Shown: positions 11,046 through 22,591, counted from the first letter of the stretch. The stretch: 53,237 nucleotides of DNA from Ignavibacteria bacterium (GCA_947459875.1 CANHFG010000005.1:1-53237); one strand, 5' to 3'. Translations and numbers: made by a program. Notes: a model not told the origin generated them from the letters alone.

Positions 11046-12401
11046 CTACCCAAACACCAACCGTAGCGCCTCTGAGAGTCGGTCAACTGACACAACAGCG
11101 GATGATGCAAGCCCCTTTGCAGGAGCGTAGATCCTCTCGAGGCCAAGACGCGTTGCCTCCGCTACCCGCTGGTCCAAATGCGATACGCGGCGCACCTCGC
11201 CCGTAAGACCAAGCTCGCCCACAAAGACGATTCCTCCGGCAAGGGGCTCATCGGTCACACTGCTCGCAATGGCCATGGCAATACCGAGGTCCAGCGCGGG
11301 GTCCTGCACGGCAATGCCGCCGGCAACGTTCACAAACACGTCTGCCTGGCGGACCTGGATGCCCCCTCGCTTTTCAAGCACGGCAAGGATCATCTGCAGT
11401 CGACGATTGTCGTATCCGGTGCACACGCGCTGTGGTACGCTGTAGCCCGAGGGCGACACCAGCGCCTGTACTTCCACGAGGAGCGGACGCGTTCCTTCCA
11501 TCACGGCTACGATGGCCGTGCCGGGCTCATTGGCGCTGCGCTGCGAAAGCAGAACCTCGCTCGGGTTGGCCACCTCACGCAGGCCGGTCGACGTCATGTC
11601 GAACACACCGATCTCATTCGTCGAACCATACCGGTTCTTCAGCGCACGGAGAACACGATACGAGTACGTTCCGTCGCCCTCAAACTGCAACACCGCATCG
11701 ACCATGTGCTCCAGGACCTTGGGTCCGGCGATCATACCGTCCTTGGTAACGTGGCCGATGATGACCATCGGCAGGCCGGTCGACTTGGCGATGCGCGTCA
11801 GCAGCGATGTACACTCGCGCACCTGTGCAACGCTTCCGGCCGATGACTCCAGCGCATCGGTGGTGATCGTCTGTACAGAGTCGATGATGACCAGGCTTGG
11901 GTTCTCGTTACTGACCAGATGCGCAATGCGCTCGACGTTTGTTTCAGACGCAACGACAATGCCCGTTGGGTCAACACCCAGCCGCTCGGCGCGCTGTTTG
12001 ATCTGGTGCAGACTCTCTTCGCCCGTTACGTATAGGCATGGACGCTCCTGCACGGCTCCGCCGACGTATGACGCAAGCTGCAGCATCAGCGTGCTCTTCC
12101 CCATACCGGGGTCGCCCCCTACCAGCACCATGCTTCCCGGGACGATGCCACCGCCGAGCACGCGATTCAGCTCCTGCATGCCGGTAGGAATTCGGGGGGT
12201 GCGCTCCACATCCACAGTGCCCAGTCGCGCAGCAGAACCGGCAGCAACGGCGGCAAGGCGACTCTTGGAACCCTTCGAGGATGATGGTGCATCAACCTCT
12301 TCGATCATGCTTTCCCAGGAGCCACATCCCGGACAGCGTCCAACCCACTTGGGCGTGGAGTGTCCACAACTGGAACAGCGATAGAGCGTGCGTATTTTCA
12401 T
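11046..12401 (-). CDS. radA: DNA repair protein RadA
   Basis: MKIRTLYRCSSCGHSTPKWVGRCPGCGSWESM zinc finger, Walker A GGDPGMGKST, C-terminal Lon-like domain. Start trimmed from ORF track (12815), which overlaps the next gene. Confidence 0.97.
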   Translation of the reverse strand: MKIRTLYRCSSCGHSTPKWVGRCPGCGSWESMIEEVDAPSSSKGSKSRLAAVAAGSAARLGTVDVERTPRIPTGMQELNRVLGGGIVPGSMVLVGGDPGMGKSTLMLQLASYVGGAVQERPCLYVTGEESLHQIKQRAERLGVDPTGIVVASETNVERIAHLVSNENPSLVIIDSVQTITTDALESSAGSVAQVRECTSLLTRIAKSTGLPMVIIGHVTKDGMIAGPKVLEHMVDAVLQFEGDGTYSYRVLRALKNRYGSTNEIGVFDMTSTGLREVANPSEVLLSQRSANEPGTAIVAVMEGTRPLLVEVQALVSPSGYSVPQRVCTGYDNRRLQMILAVLEKRGGIQVRQADVFVNVAGGIAVQDPALDLGIAMAIASSVTDEPLAGGIVFVGELGLTGEVRRVSHLDQRVAEATRLGLERIYAPAKGLASSAVVSVDRLSEALRLVFG

Positions 12402-12458
12402 GCGTCGTAATGAAGGTGATGTGGCGGTTTCAAAGCTAGGAAATGTTGAACGCGGGAT

Positions 12459-13391
12459 ATGCACGAGTTGACCACAGACAGCGCCTATGAAGTATGCCGG
12501 AGGGTGACGAGCACCCACGCCAAGACCTTCTATGCGGCATCGCACTTCATTCCTTCCAATAAGCGCAACGCGTGCTATGCCGTCTATGCATTCTGTCGGT
12601 ACGTCGACGACATTGTCGATGTGGCGATGGAGTCCGGAAACGTGACACGTGAGGACGCGGTCCGCCTGGTTGAACAATGGAGAAGCGAGGTCGGTCAGGT
12701 CTATGCAGGAGATCGTGATCAGGGGGCTCATGCTCCCGACATGGCACATCAGGACCGCGCAGCCGTGCTCCTTGCCTGGGAAGACACACTGCAGACGTAT
12801 CACATTCCGCGTCATCTACCCGAAGAACTCATCGAGGGTGTGCTGATGGACACAACCATCACACGCTTTGCGACCTACGCCGAGCTTGAAGTCTATTGCT
12901 ACAAGGTCGCCTCCGTGGTGGGCCTCATGACGTCGGAGATCTTCGGCTACTCATCACCGGACGCATTGACGTATGCCGTCGATCTTGGCATCGCCATGCA
13001 GCTGACGAACATCATCCGTGATGTGAAAGAAGATGCGGTCAGGGGGCGGATCTATCTCGCCCAGGAAGACATGGAGCGCTATGGCGTAAGCGAAGACGAT
13101 GTTTTGGGCAGCCGCTTCACTCCAAATGTCCGTGCGCTGATCGCCGAATACATCCGTCGTGCCGACGTGCTGTATCGTCGGGCCGACACCGGCATCGCCA
13201 TACTCGAGCCCAGCAGTATGGTTACGGTGCTGCTGATGAGTCGCAACTACCAGAAGATCCTGCGCGTGGTTGAATCGATGGACTACAACGTTTTCACGCG
13301 ACGCGCAAGCATTGGCCTGCTCCAGAAGTTGCTGGCCGTTCCGTCGGCCTATCTTGAGGCGCGCCGCCTGCGCAACGCTCAGCTGAAGTAG
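12459..13391 (+). CDS. crtB: Phytoene/squalene synthase family protein
   Basis: HAKTFYAASHFIPSNKRNACYAVYAFCRYVDDIVD and NIIRDVKEDAVRGRIYLAQEDMERYGV motifs. Confidence 0.9.
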   Translation: MHELTTDSAYEVCRRVTSTHAKTFYAASHFIPSNKRNACYAVYAFCRYVDDIVDVAMESGNVTREDAVRLVEQWRSEVGQVYAGDRDQGAHAPDMAHQDRAAVLLAWEDTLQTYHIPRHLPEELIEGVLMDTTITRFATYAELEVYCYKVASVVGLMTSEIFGYSSPDALTYAVDLGIAMQLTNIIRDVKEDAVRGRIYLAQEDMERYGVSEDDVLGSRFTPNVRALIAEYIRRADVLYRRADTGIAILEPSSMVTVLLMSRNYQKILRVVESMDYNVFTRRASIGLLQKLLAVPSAYLEARRLRNAQLK

Positions 13392-14221
13392 TATGCTGCG
13401 TCGGTGATCGTGAAGTGTCCGTAGTCGAAGTCACCGGATTCAAGATTCCAGACGAACTCTACCTCCGTCGGAATCTTTACACCATCCATCACTTTGTAGT
13501 TGCGGCAGTGCATCGTGAAGCGCGCCTGTTCAAACCCGCTCTTGTGGTCACGATACTTGTCTGATGTGACGATGCGCTCGATCTCATCAGCATCGTTAAA
13601 GTGAAACGTTGCGTTGACGCGAGTTGCACCATCACTGATCACAGCGCGTGCCGTACGATCATCGACAGACTCCCAGCGCAGCGTCTTCGTTGGCAGAAAC
13701 GCAGTCGGGATCCAGACCAATTCGCTCAGGAAGCGAAACAGCATAGAGGTATCCGTCTCCTTCCCGCCATACTCCTGCAACGTCATGGCACCATAGAGCT
13801 TGATATGTCCATGACCTTCGCCCCGCACATAGCTCAGCTTTGCTGTGCGCCACCATGCTGCATTGTGGCGCAGCACGGCATCCCAGACAAAACCCGGCTC
13901 CATGCCGGAAATAGTTTCCGTGGCCCTGACCGTGAACCACGGACTGCCGGGACGGTGACGGAAACGAGCACGCTGTGTTAGGATCGCATAGCGGAGGTTC
14001 TCCTGTCCGATGCGCACCACATTCAGCAGATATCTCTGTACAGGTGCGGGCAACCCAACCACAAGCTCTTTGGAAAATCGGGGAAGCTGCTGGTTTGAAA
14101 TGGTTCGGACAAGTCGGCGAATAGACCTTCTGACAAAGACCCGGGAGATCAGCGCACTACCTGTCATCAGCACCAGAAAGGTGCCAAGTCCTGCAAGAAG
14201 GATGAGCGCGATCTTGGGCAT
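13379..14221 (-). CDS. Conserved membrane-anchored protein, DUF6544-like
   Basis: N-terminal TM helix, LPAPVQRYL motif and C-terminal GDFDYGHFTITDAAYYF; family assignment from memory. Confidence 0.6.
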   Translation of the reverse strand: MPKIALILLAGLGTFLVLMTGSALISRVFVRRSIRRLVRTISNQQLPRFSKELVVGLPAPVQRYLLNVVRIGQENLRYAILTQRARFRHRPGSPWFTVRATETISGMEPGFVWDAVLRHNAAWWRTAKLSYVRGEGHGHIKLYGAMTLQEYGGKETDTSMLFRFLSELVWIPTAFLPTKTLRWESVDDRTARAVISDGATRVNATFHFNDADEIERIVTSDKYRDHKSGFEQARFTMHCRNYKVMDGVKIPTEVEFVWNLESGDFDYGHFTITDAAYYFS

Positions 14222-14227
14222 GTTCCG

Positions 14228-15604
14228 TCAGGACTTACGTCCGGCCTCCCATGAGTACAGAGCTGATGATGCCGAACTTACTATTCCAGAGGCAGCAATC
14301 GCAACAACCATGAGCGGAATGATCTTGAACATGCCACGTCGAAGGGTCTGTTCTACGACCGCTGCACTGAAGATCGTCCCCACAAGAAACAGTCCCAGGA
14401 ACGTTGCAACGATGAATCCGATCAGCAGCGGTTGTGCCAGCCGGCGGTTCACAAGCGCGTCAACAACAATCACAGCGAAGAAGAGCCAGATGATCCAGCC
14501 CCATAACTCGGTGCTTGAGATCACCGATGTCCAGCTCGTCGAAACAACCTCAACAAACCGTGATGAATCAAAACCCCTAAGCTGTTCGGCAGTTGAAGGA
14601 CGCACCGGAAGGTATGCGTTGAAGAAGACAATGTTCCACAGGGCAAACGTCAGCGTCGACACTCCAAGAGTCCCCAGCGCACCAGCAAGCCCCTTGACAG
14701 GTCCGAAAACACGCAGTAACTGGGGCAACGCCGCTGCACCGACGAGACTCACAAGAAGGGGCGTTTCAGTGCGCGACCAGCAAGTACCGGCAAAAGCGAT
14801 GGCGCTAACGACGATGCCGGCAAACTCCTTTTCATCGATCGAACGCATGAGCATCACACAGCCGACGGCAAAGAACGCGGCGTTGGCAAAGTCCGTCTGC
14901 AGGATATACGAATACCCAAGCATCTCGGGCGTAAGAATGAACAGCACCGTCAGCAGCCCTGCGATCAGCGGATGGGCAAGACTGCGCAGCGTTGCCCAGG
15001 TAAACCACCAGAAGCAGATCGCAACGATGCTTACCCAGATCTGCGTGTAGGGGTAACCGATCAGCTTCATCATCACCTGCATGAGCATGGCGAAGGGGGC
15101 ATAAAATGGCTGGTTCGATAGCTGGCCCTGGAGCGATGGATCCGTAAAGACCTGATTGGCTATCATCCCATCTCTGGCAGCGTATCGGGCCACAAGGTCA
15201 ATTCCGGCCATGGCATCGAATGGCGTAACCGGCCAGTACCAGCTGGCCCACACAACCATGTATGCCACGTAGCCGATGAAGCCGACAATGACGACATCGT
15301 AAAGGGTTGGCCTGATGCGAGGCATCGCCAAGAGTCCAGCGAGTGATTGGCGTATGGCATTCCATCGAAGTAGCGGTACAATCATTGCAGCGATGCCTGA
15401 GACCAGCATTGTCTGCAATGAAAGTGGCACACCTGCCAGATGCGCAATGAACATCGACAGAGAATGCAGGAACATGCCCAGCAGTAGTGACATCGGAAGC
15501 AGAACGGAGCGCTGCATCCGGTAGCCGGTTGCCCCAACGGCAAAGAGCCCCACCAGCCATTGCATGAACAGTGTCAGGACGAGCAACGGGACTTCGCTTT
15601 TCAT
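14228..15604 (-). CDS. Multi-pass membrane protein, GT-C glycosyltransferase-like
   Basis: About 10 hydrophobic segments; start MKSEVPLLVLTLFMQW overlaps upstream stop by 4 nt (ORF track start 15772 trimmed). Confidence 0.7.
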   Translation of the reverse strand: MKSEVPLLVLTLFMQWLVGLFAVGATGYRMQRSVLLPMSLLLGMFLHSLSMFIAHLAGVPLSLQTMLVSGIAAMIVPLLRWNAIRQSLAGLLAMPRIRPTLYDVVIVGFIGYVAYMVVWASWYWPVTPFDAMAGIDLVARYAARDGMIANQVFTDPSLQGQLSNQPFYAPFAMLMQVMMKLIGYPYTQIWVSIVAICFWWFTWATLRSLAHPLIAGLLTVLFILTPEMLGYSYILQTDFANAAFFAVGCVMLMRSIDEKEFAGIVVSAIAFAGTCWSRTETPLLVSLVGAAALPQLLRVFGPVKGLAGALGTLGVSTLTFALWNIVFFNAYLPVRPSTAEQLRGFDSSRFVEVVSTSWTSVISSTELWGWIIWLFFAVIVVDALVNRRLAQPLLIGFIVATFLGLFLVGTIFSAAVVEQTLRRGMFKIIPLMVVAIAASGIVSSASSALYSWEAGRKS

Positions 15605-16116
15605 TGACGCGCTCCGAGTCGTTCGTAGACCTGCAGAAGAGAATCGATATTGGTGCTGCCGCCCGGCCTCGTAAGCCAGATCGTATTCTGCTCCAGTACA
15701 ACGTAGGCATTGGCCTTGTGGCGCCGGGCGGTATCCGACCACGCGACGATCGGCTGGAAGCCAACCATCCATGTGAAGATCCGCGGATCGGTCCAGAATG
15801 CCTTAGTGGCCATGAACTGATTGCCATACTCCATCGGAGGCAGCAGAAGCGTATCGTTTGGACGCAGTTTGCTGACGATGTATTCGGGGATCTCGAGGTT
15901 GGCCATGTGCCGCATGTAGATGCGATCCCGCCAGCCACGGATGCGATTCAACGAGTCGAGCTTCTCTCGATAGAGCTCAATGCGCGCCGCAAAGGATGAT
16001 GCATAGGGATTCCCCTCACCCAGATACGGTCCAACGAGTACCGTCAGCACAGCGATCACACCAATAGTGAGCGCTATGCCCCGGACGGTGAAAACTGGTC
16101 GCTCCTGCTCGGTCAC
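15601..16116 (-). CDS. Hypothetical membrane-anchored protein, coupled to 14228..15604
   Basis: N-terminal TM helix, 4-nt overlap with downstream gene. Confidence 0.7.
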   Translation of the reverse strand: MTEQERPVFTVRGIALTIGVIAVLTVLVGPYLGEGNPYASSFAARIELYREKLDSLNRIRGWRDRIYMRHMANLEIPEYIVSKLRPNDTLLLPPMEYGNQFMATKAFWTDPRIFTWMVGFQPIVAWSDTARRHKANAYVVLEQNTIWLTRPGGSTNIDSLLQVYERLGARQ

Positions 16117-16130
16117 GGGACAACTCCCGC

Positions 16131-17012
16131 TTATGCACTAGCCAGTGCTTCAGCGCCACCAACGATCTCAAGCATTTCCTTGGTGATCGCGGCCTGACGC
16201 TCACGGTTGTAGAGAAGCTGAAGGCTGCGCATCAGATCCCGCGCGTTCGTCGTTGCGTTTTCCATCGCCATTCGTCGGGCGGCATGCTCGGCCGCATTCG
16301 AATCCAGAAGCGACGTCCAGATCTGCAGCTTGACGTACATCGGAAGCAGCGTATCGAGAATCTCACCGCGTGAAGGTTCGTAGATATAGTCGATGCTTGC
16401 GTTCGACGTGCCTTCTGATGCCGCCGCCACGATCGGGAGCAACTGCGTTGTGCGCACAACCTGACGCATGACGTTGACGAACTGGTTGCCGAGGATCTCT
16501 ACATGGTCGATCTGCATGCCAAGGAATCCGTCCGAAACCAGATCGGCGATCTCTACGGCAGTGCTGTAATCAAGCTTGAAGAAGATGTCCGAGAACTCCT
16601 TCAGGATCGCATCCTTTTCCTTGCGGACGGCATTAACGGCACGCTTGCCCACGGGAATAATGTGGATCGTCGCCTTGGGATATGCGCTACGGAGCTCTGC
16701 AATACGCGTGGTGAGTGCACGCAGAACGTTTGCGTTGAACGCGCCGCACAGTCCGCGATCAGCCGTGATCGGAATGATCGCGATGTTGCTGACGTCCTTG
16801 CGCACTTCAAAGAATGGATGTACGAACTCGGAATCGGCCGATGAGAGATTACCGAGGATCTTCTGGACCTGATTGGCAAAGGGGCGAGCAGCCGTGATCG
16901 CATCCTGTGCACGGCGTAGCTTGGCCGTGGCGACCATGCTCATGGCCTGGGTGATCTTCGATGTGTTTCGGACCGATACGATCCGGTCCCGTGTCTCGCG
17001 GAGAGTTGCCAT
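16131..17012 (-). CDS. atpG: F0F1 ATP synthase subunit gamma
   Basis: MATLRETRDRIVSVRNTSKITQAMSMVATAKLRRAQ; ITADRGLCGAFNANV. Confidence 0.98.
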   Translation of the reverse strand: MATLRETRDRIVSVRNTSKITQAMSMVATAKLRRAQDAITAARPFANQVQKILGNLSSADSEFVHPFFEVRKDVSNIAIIPITADRGLCGAFNANVLRALTTRIAELRSAYPKATIHIIPVGKRAVNAVRKEKDAILKEFSDIFFKLDYSTAVEIADLVSDGFLGMQIDHVEILGNQFVNVMRQVVRTTQLLPIVAAASEGTSNASIDYIYEPSRGEILDTLLPMYVKLQIWTSLLDSNAAEHAARRMAMENATTNARDLMRSLQLLYNRERQAAITKEMLEIVGGAEALASA

Positions 17013-17045
17013 AGGTTGCTTCTTCGATTACAAGTCGTCAGGGTT

Positions 17046-18008
17046 TCAAAGGTATGGCCACTCACGAGTGAGATGGCCGTTCACATAATCAGCAACGGAA
17101 TCTTCCAGCGACCCGAAGGTCACACCCGGAAGAACCCCGTGGAAGGTCGACATGTCAGCCTGCGTGTAGTTCTGATACTGCCGAGCAAGCTCTGCAGGCA
17201 TTTCGATGTACCTGATGTCGGTCTCTCGACCCATGGCCGCAAAAACCGCACCCATCAGATCGTTCCAAGACCGCGCAACCCCTGTCCCGAGGTTCAGGAT
17301 ACCGTTCACGTCGGGCTGGTTCAACAACCGCATCATCACCGCGCACACATCTTTGACGTAGATAAAATCGCGCATCTGTCCGCCATCCGAGTATGCAGAG
17401 TCAGTGCTCTTGAAAAGCTGAACGTAACCGTTCTGATTGATCTGCCCAACGGCCTTGGAGACCAGACTTGCCATCGAGCCCTTGTGGTACTCGTTCGGAC
17501 CGAAGACGTTGAAGAACTTCAGCCCCACACAAGCCCCTTCCATGCCCTGACGTCGGATCCACTGATCGAACAGATGCTTCGAGTAGCCATACATGTTCAG
17601 CGGACGCAGATCTGATGACCGATCAGAGTAACCCAAGCTGCCATCACCATAGGTCGCGGCCGAACTTGCATAGATCAACCGAAGATCATTCTCAAAGGCG
17701 AACTCGGCAACATCGACGCTGTAGCGGTAATTATTGTCATACAGGTAGTCGGCGTCGGTTTCAGTCGTAGAACTGCAGGCCCCAAGATGAACGATCGCCT
17801 CGACGTCCTCATCGAGTCCGCCAATGGCCATCATGTCTCGAAAATCTTCCTTGCTGACGATGTCAATGTACGTGTGACCTGCTAGGTTCTTCCATTTCTG
17901 GCCGCTGCCGAGCGAGTCAACGATCAACACATCCTCACGTCCGGCCGCATTCAGCGTTGCCAGAAAGCAGCTTCCGATGAAGCCGGCACCGCCCGTGAGA
18001 ATGATCAT
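17046..18008 (-). CDS. hldD: ADP-glyceromanno-heptose 6-epimerase
   Basis: MIILTGGAGFIGSCFLATLN (Rossmann), YASSAATYGDGSLGYSD, LNMYGYSKHLFDQW. Confidence 0.93.
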   Translation of the reverse strand: MIILTGGAGFIGSCFLATLNAAGREDVLIVDSLGSGQKWKNLAGHTYIDIVSKEDFRDMMAIGGLDEDVEAIVHLGACSSTTETDADYLYDNNYRYSVDVAEFAFENDLRLIYASSAATYGDGSLGYSDRSSDLRPLNMYGYSKHLFDQWIRRQGMEGACVGLKFFNVFGPNEYHKGSMASLVSKAVGQINQNGYVQLFKSTDSAYSDGGQMRDFIYVKDVCAVMMRLLNQPDVNGILNLGTGVARSWNDLMGAVFAAMGRETDIRYIEMPAELARQYQNYTQADMSTFHGVLPGVTFGSLEDSVADYVNGHLTREWPYL

Positions 18009-18020
18009 CTGTGCTCCGAA

Positions 18021-19571
<1,551 letters not shown>

Positions 19572-19613
19572 TTCTGTAGTTCCTTAAGGATTTGTGTCGT
19601 TCGTTGGAATGAG

Positions 19614-20153
19614 TTACGCCTGGGCGAGCTTCTTGCCCAGCACGGCGAGTTGATGTCGAAGTGAACCGTCATGCACCTGATCGCCGACGCGAACCACGGC
19701 TCCGCCGATGATGGAGGCATCGGTAGCGTAGGTTGCGATCACGGAGCGCCCGAGAGACTTCGAAAGTGCGCCCTCAATGCGCTCGCGCTCGGCAGCGGAA
19801 AGCTCCGTTGCCGATGTCACGTCAACACGCTGGATGTTCCGGATCGTATCGACTTGCGCGCCCACCTCGCCGACGATTTCCCTCCAGACGTCCCCCCGCC
19901 CCTTGTCAACAACAAGGTGAAGAAACGACAGCGTCAGGGGGCTGACCCTGGAAGAAAAAAGCTCGTCGACAATGCTTTTCTTGAGTTCGAGGGTTACCAC
20001 CGGACTGCGAAGCACGGCCTGGAGCTCCTTCGAAGATTCGACCATTGCACGGACCGTAGCCATATCAGCGGCAATGGTATCAACCGAACCCGACGCAACG
20101 GCCGAGGACAGCAGTGCTTTGGCATAACGGCGGGCGATCTTGAGACTTGACAT
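19614..20153 (-). CDS. atpH: F0F1 ATP synthase subunit delta
   Basis: ARRYAKALLSSA...; C-terminal GGAVVRVGDQVHDGSLRHQL. Confidence 0.96.
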   Translation of the reverse strand: MSSLKIARRYAKALLSSAVASGSVDTIAADMATVRAMVESSKELQAVLRSPVVTLELKKSIVDELFSSRVSPLTLSFLHLVVDKGRGDVWREIVGEVGAQVDTIRNIQRVDVTSATELSAAERERIEGALSKSLGRSVIATYATDASIIGGAVVRVGDQVHDGSLRHQLAVLGKKLAQA

Positions 20154-20158
20154 GTGGA

Positions 20159-20653
20159 TCAGTTCTTCGAGAGTTCGTTGACGTAAGATTCGACGATGCG
20201 CTTGTGGTCTTCTCCGTCGAGCGAGCGTCCGATCAGCTTCTCTGTTGCTCCCACGACCAGCGACGCTACTTCGTTGCGCAGGACCTGAATTGCCTCGTCC
20301 TTCTGACGGTCGATCTCACGCTGTGCTTCGGCAAGCTTCTGCTGCTTGACGTGTTCCGCTTCCTCAGAGGCCCTGCGGATAATGTTCTCTGCCTGGTTGC
20401 GCCCTTCCTTGACGATATCCATTGTTTCGCGCTGGGCCTTTGCCAGGCGCTCCTGGTTTTCGCGGATCAGGTCCTGTGCCTCACGATTGGCACGCTCGGC
20501 CGCTGTGATCGCTTCACGGATCGATGTTTCCCGGGAAGCGATCGCATCGCGCATCGGCTTCCAGCCGAACTTCCCGATGATCAGGGCAAAGATGCTGAAG
20601 TTGATGAGGGTCCAGATGACCAGACCCGGGTCGAACGAAAGAAATGCTGGCAT
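20159..20653 (-). CDS. atpF: F0F1 ATP synthase subunit b
   Basis: N-terminal TM, KFGWKPMRDAIASRE, charged coiled coil. Confidence 0.96.
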   Translation of the reverse strand: MPAFLSFDPGLVIWTLINFSIFALIIGKFGWKPMRDAIASRETSIREAITAAERANREAQDLIRENQERLAKAQRETMDIVKEGRNQAENIIRRASEEAEHVKQQKLAEAQREIDRQKDEAIQVLRNEVASLVVGATEKLIGRSLDGEDHKRIVESYVNELSKN

Positions 20654-20744
20654 GACAGGTGTGAGGTTTCGGGTGTGATGTGTGAGGTTTCAAGTTTCGA
20701 TTGCTGGCAGCGCCTGACCATCCGGCAATAGCGCTTCCGGCAAC

Positions 20745-20765
20745 CGACCCCGGCATGCGGGGTCG
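20745..20765 (-). promoter_or_regulatory. Intercistronic hairpin just downstream of atpE
   Basis: cgacccc/ggggtcg stem about 15 nt after the atpE stop codon. Confidence 0.45.
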
Positions 20766-20779
20766 TAGAAGTGTCAGAA

Positions 20780-21013
20780 TTACGGGTTCTTGACAGCCAG
20801 GAGGATACACACAACGCCGGCCAGAAGGGCAACGCCTTCGATAAGGGCGGCGCCGATGATCATCGTTGTGCGGATATCGCCCGCGTTTTCAGGCTGACGG
20901 CTGCTGGCTTCGAGAGCGGCTGCTGCGAGACGACCGATACCGGTGCCGACGCCGAAGACCGTGATGCCAAGACCGAGACCGGCTGACAACCAGGCAAATG
21001 CTACTGGATCCAT
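20780..21013 (-). CDS. atpE: F0F1 ATP synthase subunit c
   Basis: MDPVAFAWLSAGLGLGITVFGVGTGIG...EASSRQPE...GAALIEGVALLAGVV; GGAAGG-like RBS favours ATG at 21013. Confidence 0.97.
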   Translation of the reverse strand: MDPVAFAWLSAGLGLGITVFGVGTGIGRLAAAALEASSRQPENAGDIRTTMIIGAALIEGVALLAGVVCILLAVKNP

Positions 21014-21078
21014 GAGACTTCCTTCCAAAGTGAGTTGAGGTAAAAATGTTGTTGTCTGTTTCGACGTTGCGTTTGGGA

Positions 21079-22176
21079 TCAGTGCGCCTCGGCGTGATGA
21101 TGGTCATCATGCTGGGCATGGTCGCCCAGAGCCAGACCGACAAAAACAGCCGAAAGCATCGTGAAAATGTATGCCTGCAGGAACGCCACCAGGAGTTCAA
21201 GCAGGTAGATGAACACCGAGAATAGAACGCTGATCGGGGCAACTCCCCATCCGACCGTTGGGCCCATCTCCTGCGCGAAGAAGAAGATCAAACCAACGAG
21301 CGACATCAGCACAATGTGTCCGGCCGTCATGTTCGCAAAAAGACGGATCATGAGCGCGAAGGGCTTGGTGATAATGCCGACCAGTTCGATCGGAACCATG
21401 ATCGGTGCGATGTATGCAGGTGCGCCTCCGAGCAGGTGGGCAAACCATGCTTTGACGCCGGCATCCTTGAAGGCGATGTAGTTCACCACGATCAGCGTGC
21501 AGGTTGCCAGTGCCATTGTCACCGGCAGTGCACCGGTTGCGGCATGCGCACCGGGGAGCAGCGAGATCAGATTCAAGGACAGAATGAAGAAGAAAAGCGA
21601 CAACATGAACGGCATCAGGCGCGACGCACGCTTTTCCGTTCCAACGTTCGGCTGCACGATCTGATCACGCACATAGACCACCAGCGACTCGAGTACATTC
21701 TGAATTCCGCGAGGAGCCGAAAGGGGCGACTTGCGATAGCGTGAACGGGCGATGCCAAACAGGATGGTCACAAGGATCATTGCGATCCACTGGTACGCCA
21801 CAAAGTTGGTGACCGACAGATCAAGCTTCGGTCCTACCGGAGCACCAGCAGCATCCTTGAGAGTTGTGCTGACAATCTTGTGCGGTGCCGCAGGATGATG
21901 CATGGTGAACTGACCGGACTCTTCCATCGCATGCAGATTGGCATAGGTGTGGAATGAGTTCGTTTCATCCATGAGGATGATCGGCAGAATCTCATAGTGG
22001 CCGAAAAAGATGTTCAGCTCATGGTGATCACCAAGCTGATCCAGCAGCTTGTTGAACGTGAACTTGCCGTCATCATGTCCGGCCGAGTGGCCGGACGCAT
22101 GCGTGCCCGGCGCTGCATGAAGACTGTCAGCACCGTGTCCGGTCGAATCGTGTTGTTGCACTTGTTCTTTACTCAT
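21079..22176 (-). CDS. atpB: F0F1 ATP synthase subunit a
   Basis: KPFALMIRLFANMTAGHIVLMSL and ELLVAFLQAYIFTMLSAVFVGLAL. Confidence 0.97.
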   Translation of the reverse strand: MSKEQVQQHDSTGHGADSLHAAPGTHASGHSAGHDDGKFTFNKLLDQLGDHHELNIFFGHYEILPIILMDETNSFHTYANLHAMEESGQFTMHHPAAPHKIVSTTLKDAAGAPVGPKLDLSVTNFVAYQWIAMILVTILFGIARSRYRKSPLSAPRGIQNVLESLVVYVRDQIVQPNVGTEKRASRLMPFMLSLFFFILSLNLISLLPGAHAATGALPVTMALATCTLIVVNYIAFKDAGVKAWFAHLLGGAPAYIAPIMVPIELVGIITKPFALMIRLFANMTAGHIVLMSLVGLIFFFAQEMGPTVGWGVAPISVLFSVFIYLLELLVAFLQAYIFTMLSAVFVGLALGDHAQHDDHHHAEAH

Positions 22177-22203
22177 AGTCTTGATCGTTCTCGTGCAGAA
22201 GCG

Positions 22204-22581
22204 CTATGCCAGAGCATAACAGCCCGTCAGTAGCTCATCCCCTTTTTTTTTAAAGGGGCGTTTCACGTTTGCCAGCTGCTGACGTTTTGTGCGCTCCATA
22301 GAGAAGTGAAAAAAAAAGACTTCGACCATCAGACCGGCAAATGCAGAGATCGAAAACGTAAGTGCAAATGCAACCTGATGCATCCGCAGAACTCCGAGGC
22401 ACAGGTAGGCAAGCGTCACAACGATGATGCCACGGATACCGAGGCTGCCGAACACAAGCCCCATGAAGCTGTTCAGCTCCTTGGTCTGCGCGCGCTTGGA
22501 CACAACGTATCCCGCCCACGAGTTGGCCACACTGATACCCAGCGCAGTGATGACGGCAACTAAAGGTCCCTTCGGATCCAC
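22204..22581 (-). CDS. ATP synthase I-like membrane protein
   Basis: Four hydrophobic helices from VDPKGPLVAVITALG (GTG start 22579-22581), between atpZ-like gene and atpB. Confidence 0.65.
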   Translation of the reverse strand: MDPKGPLVAVITALGISVANSWAGYVVSKRAQTKELNSFMGLVFGSLGIRGIIVVTLAYLCLGVLRMHQVAFALTFSISAFAGLMVEVFFFHFSMERTKRQQLANVKRPFKKKGDELLTGCYALA

Positions 22582-22591
22582 CCCTCGTACT

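Noticed and set aside
11178-12384. Plus-strand ORFs (222 aa, 290 aa) over radA
   Set aside because: Antisense shadow ORFs of high-GC coding sequence with no recognisable domain.
12402-12815. N-terminal extension of the radA ORF to 12815
   Set aside because: Overlaps the divergent phytoene/squalene synthase gene; RadA homology starts at MKIRTLYRCSSCG (12401).
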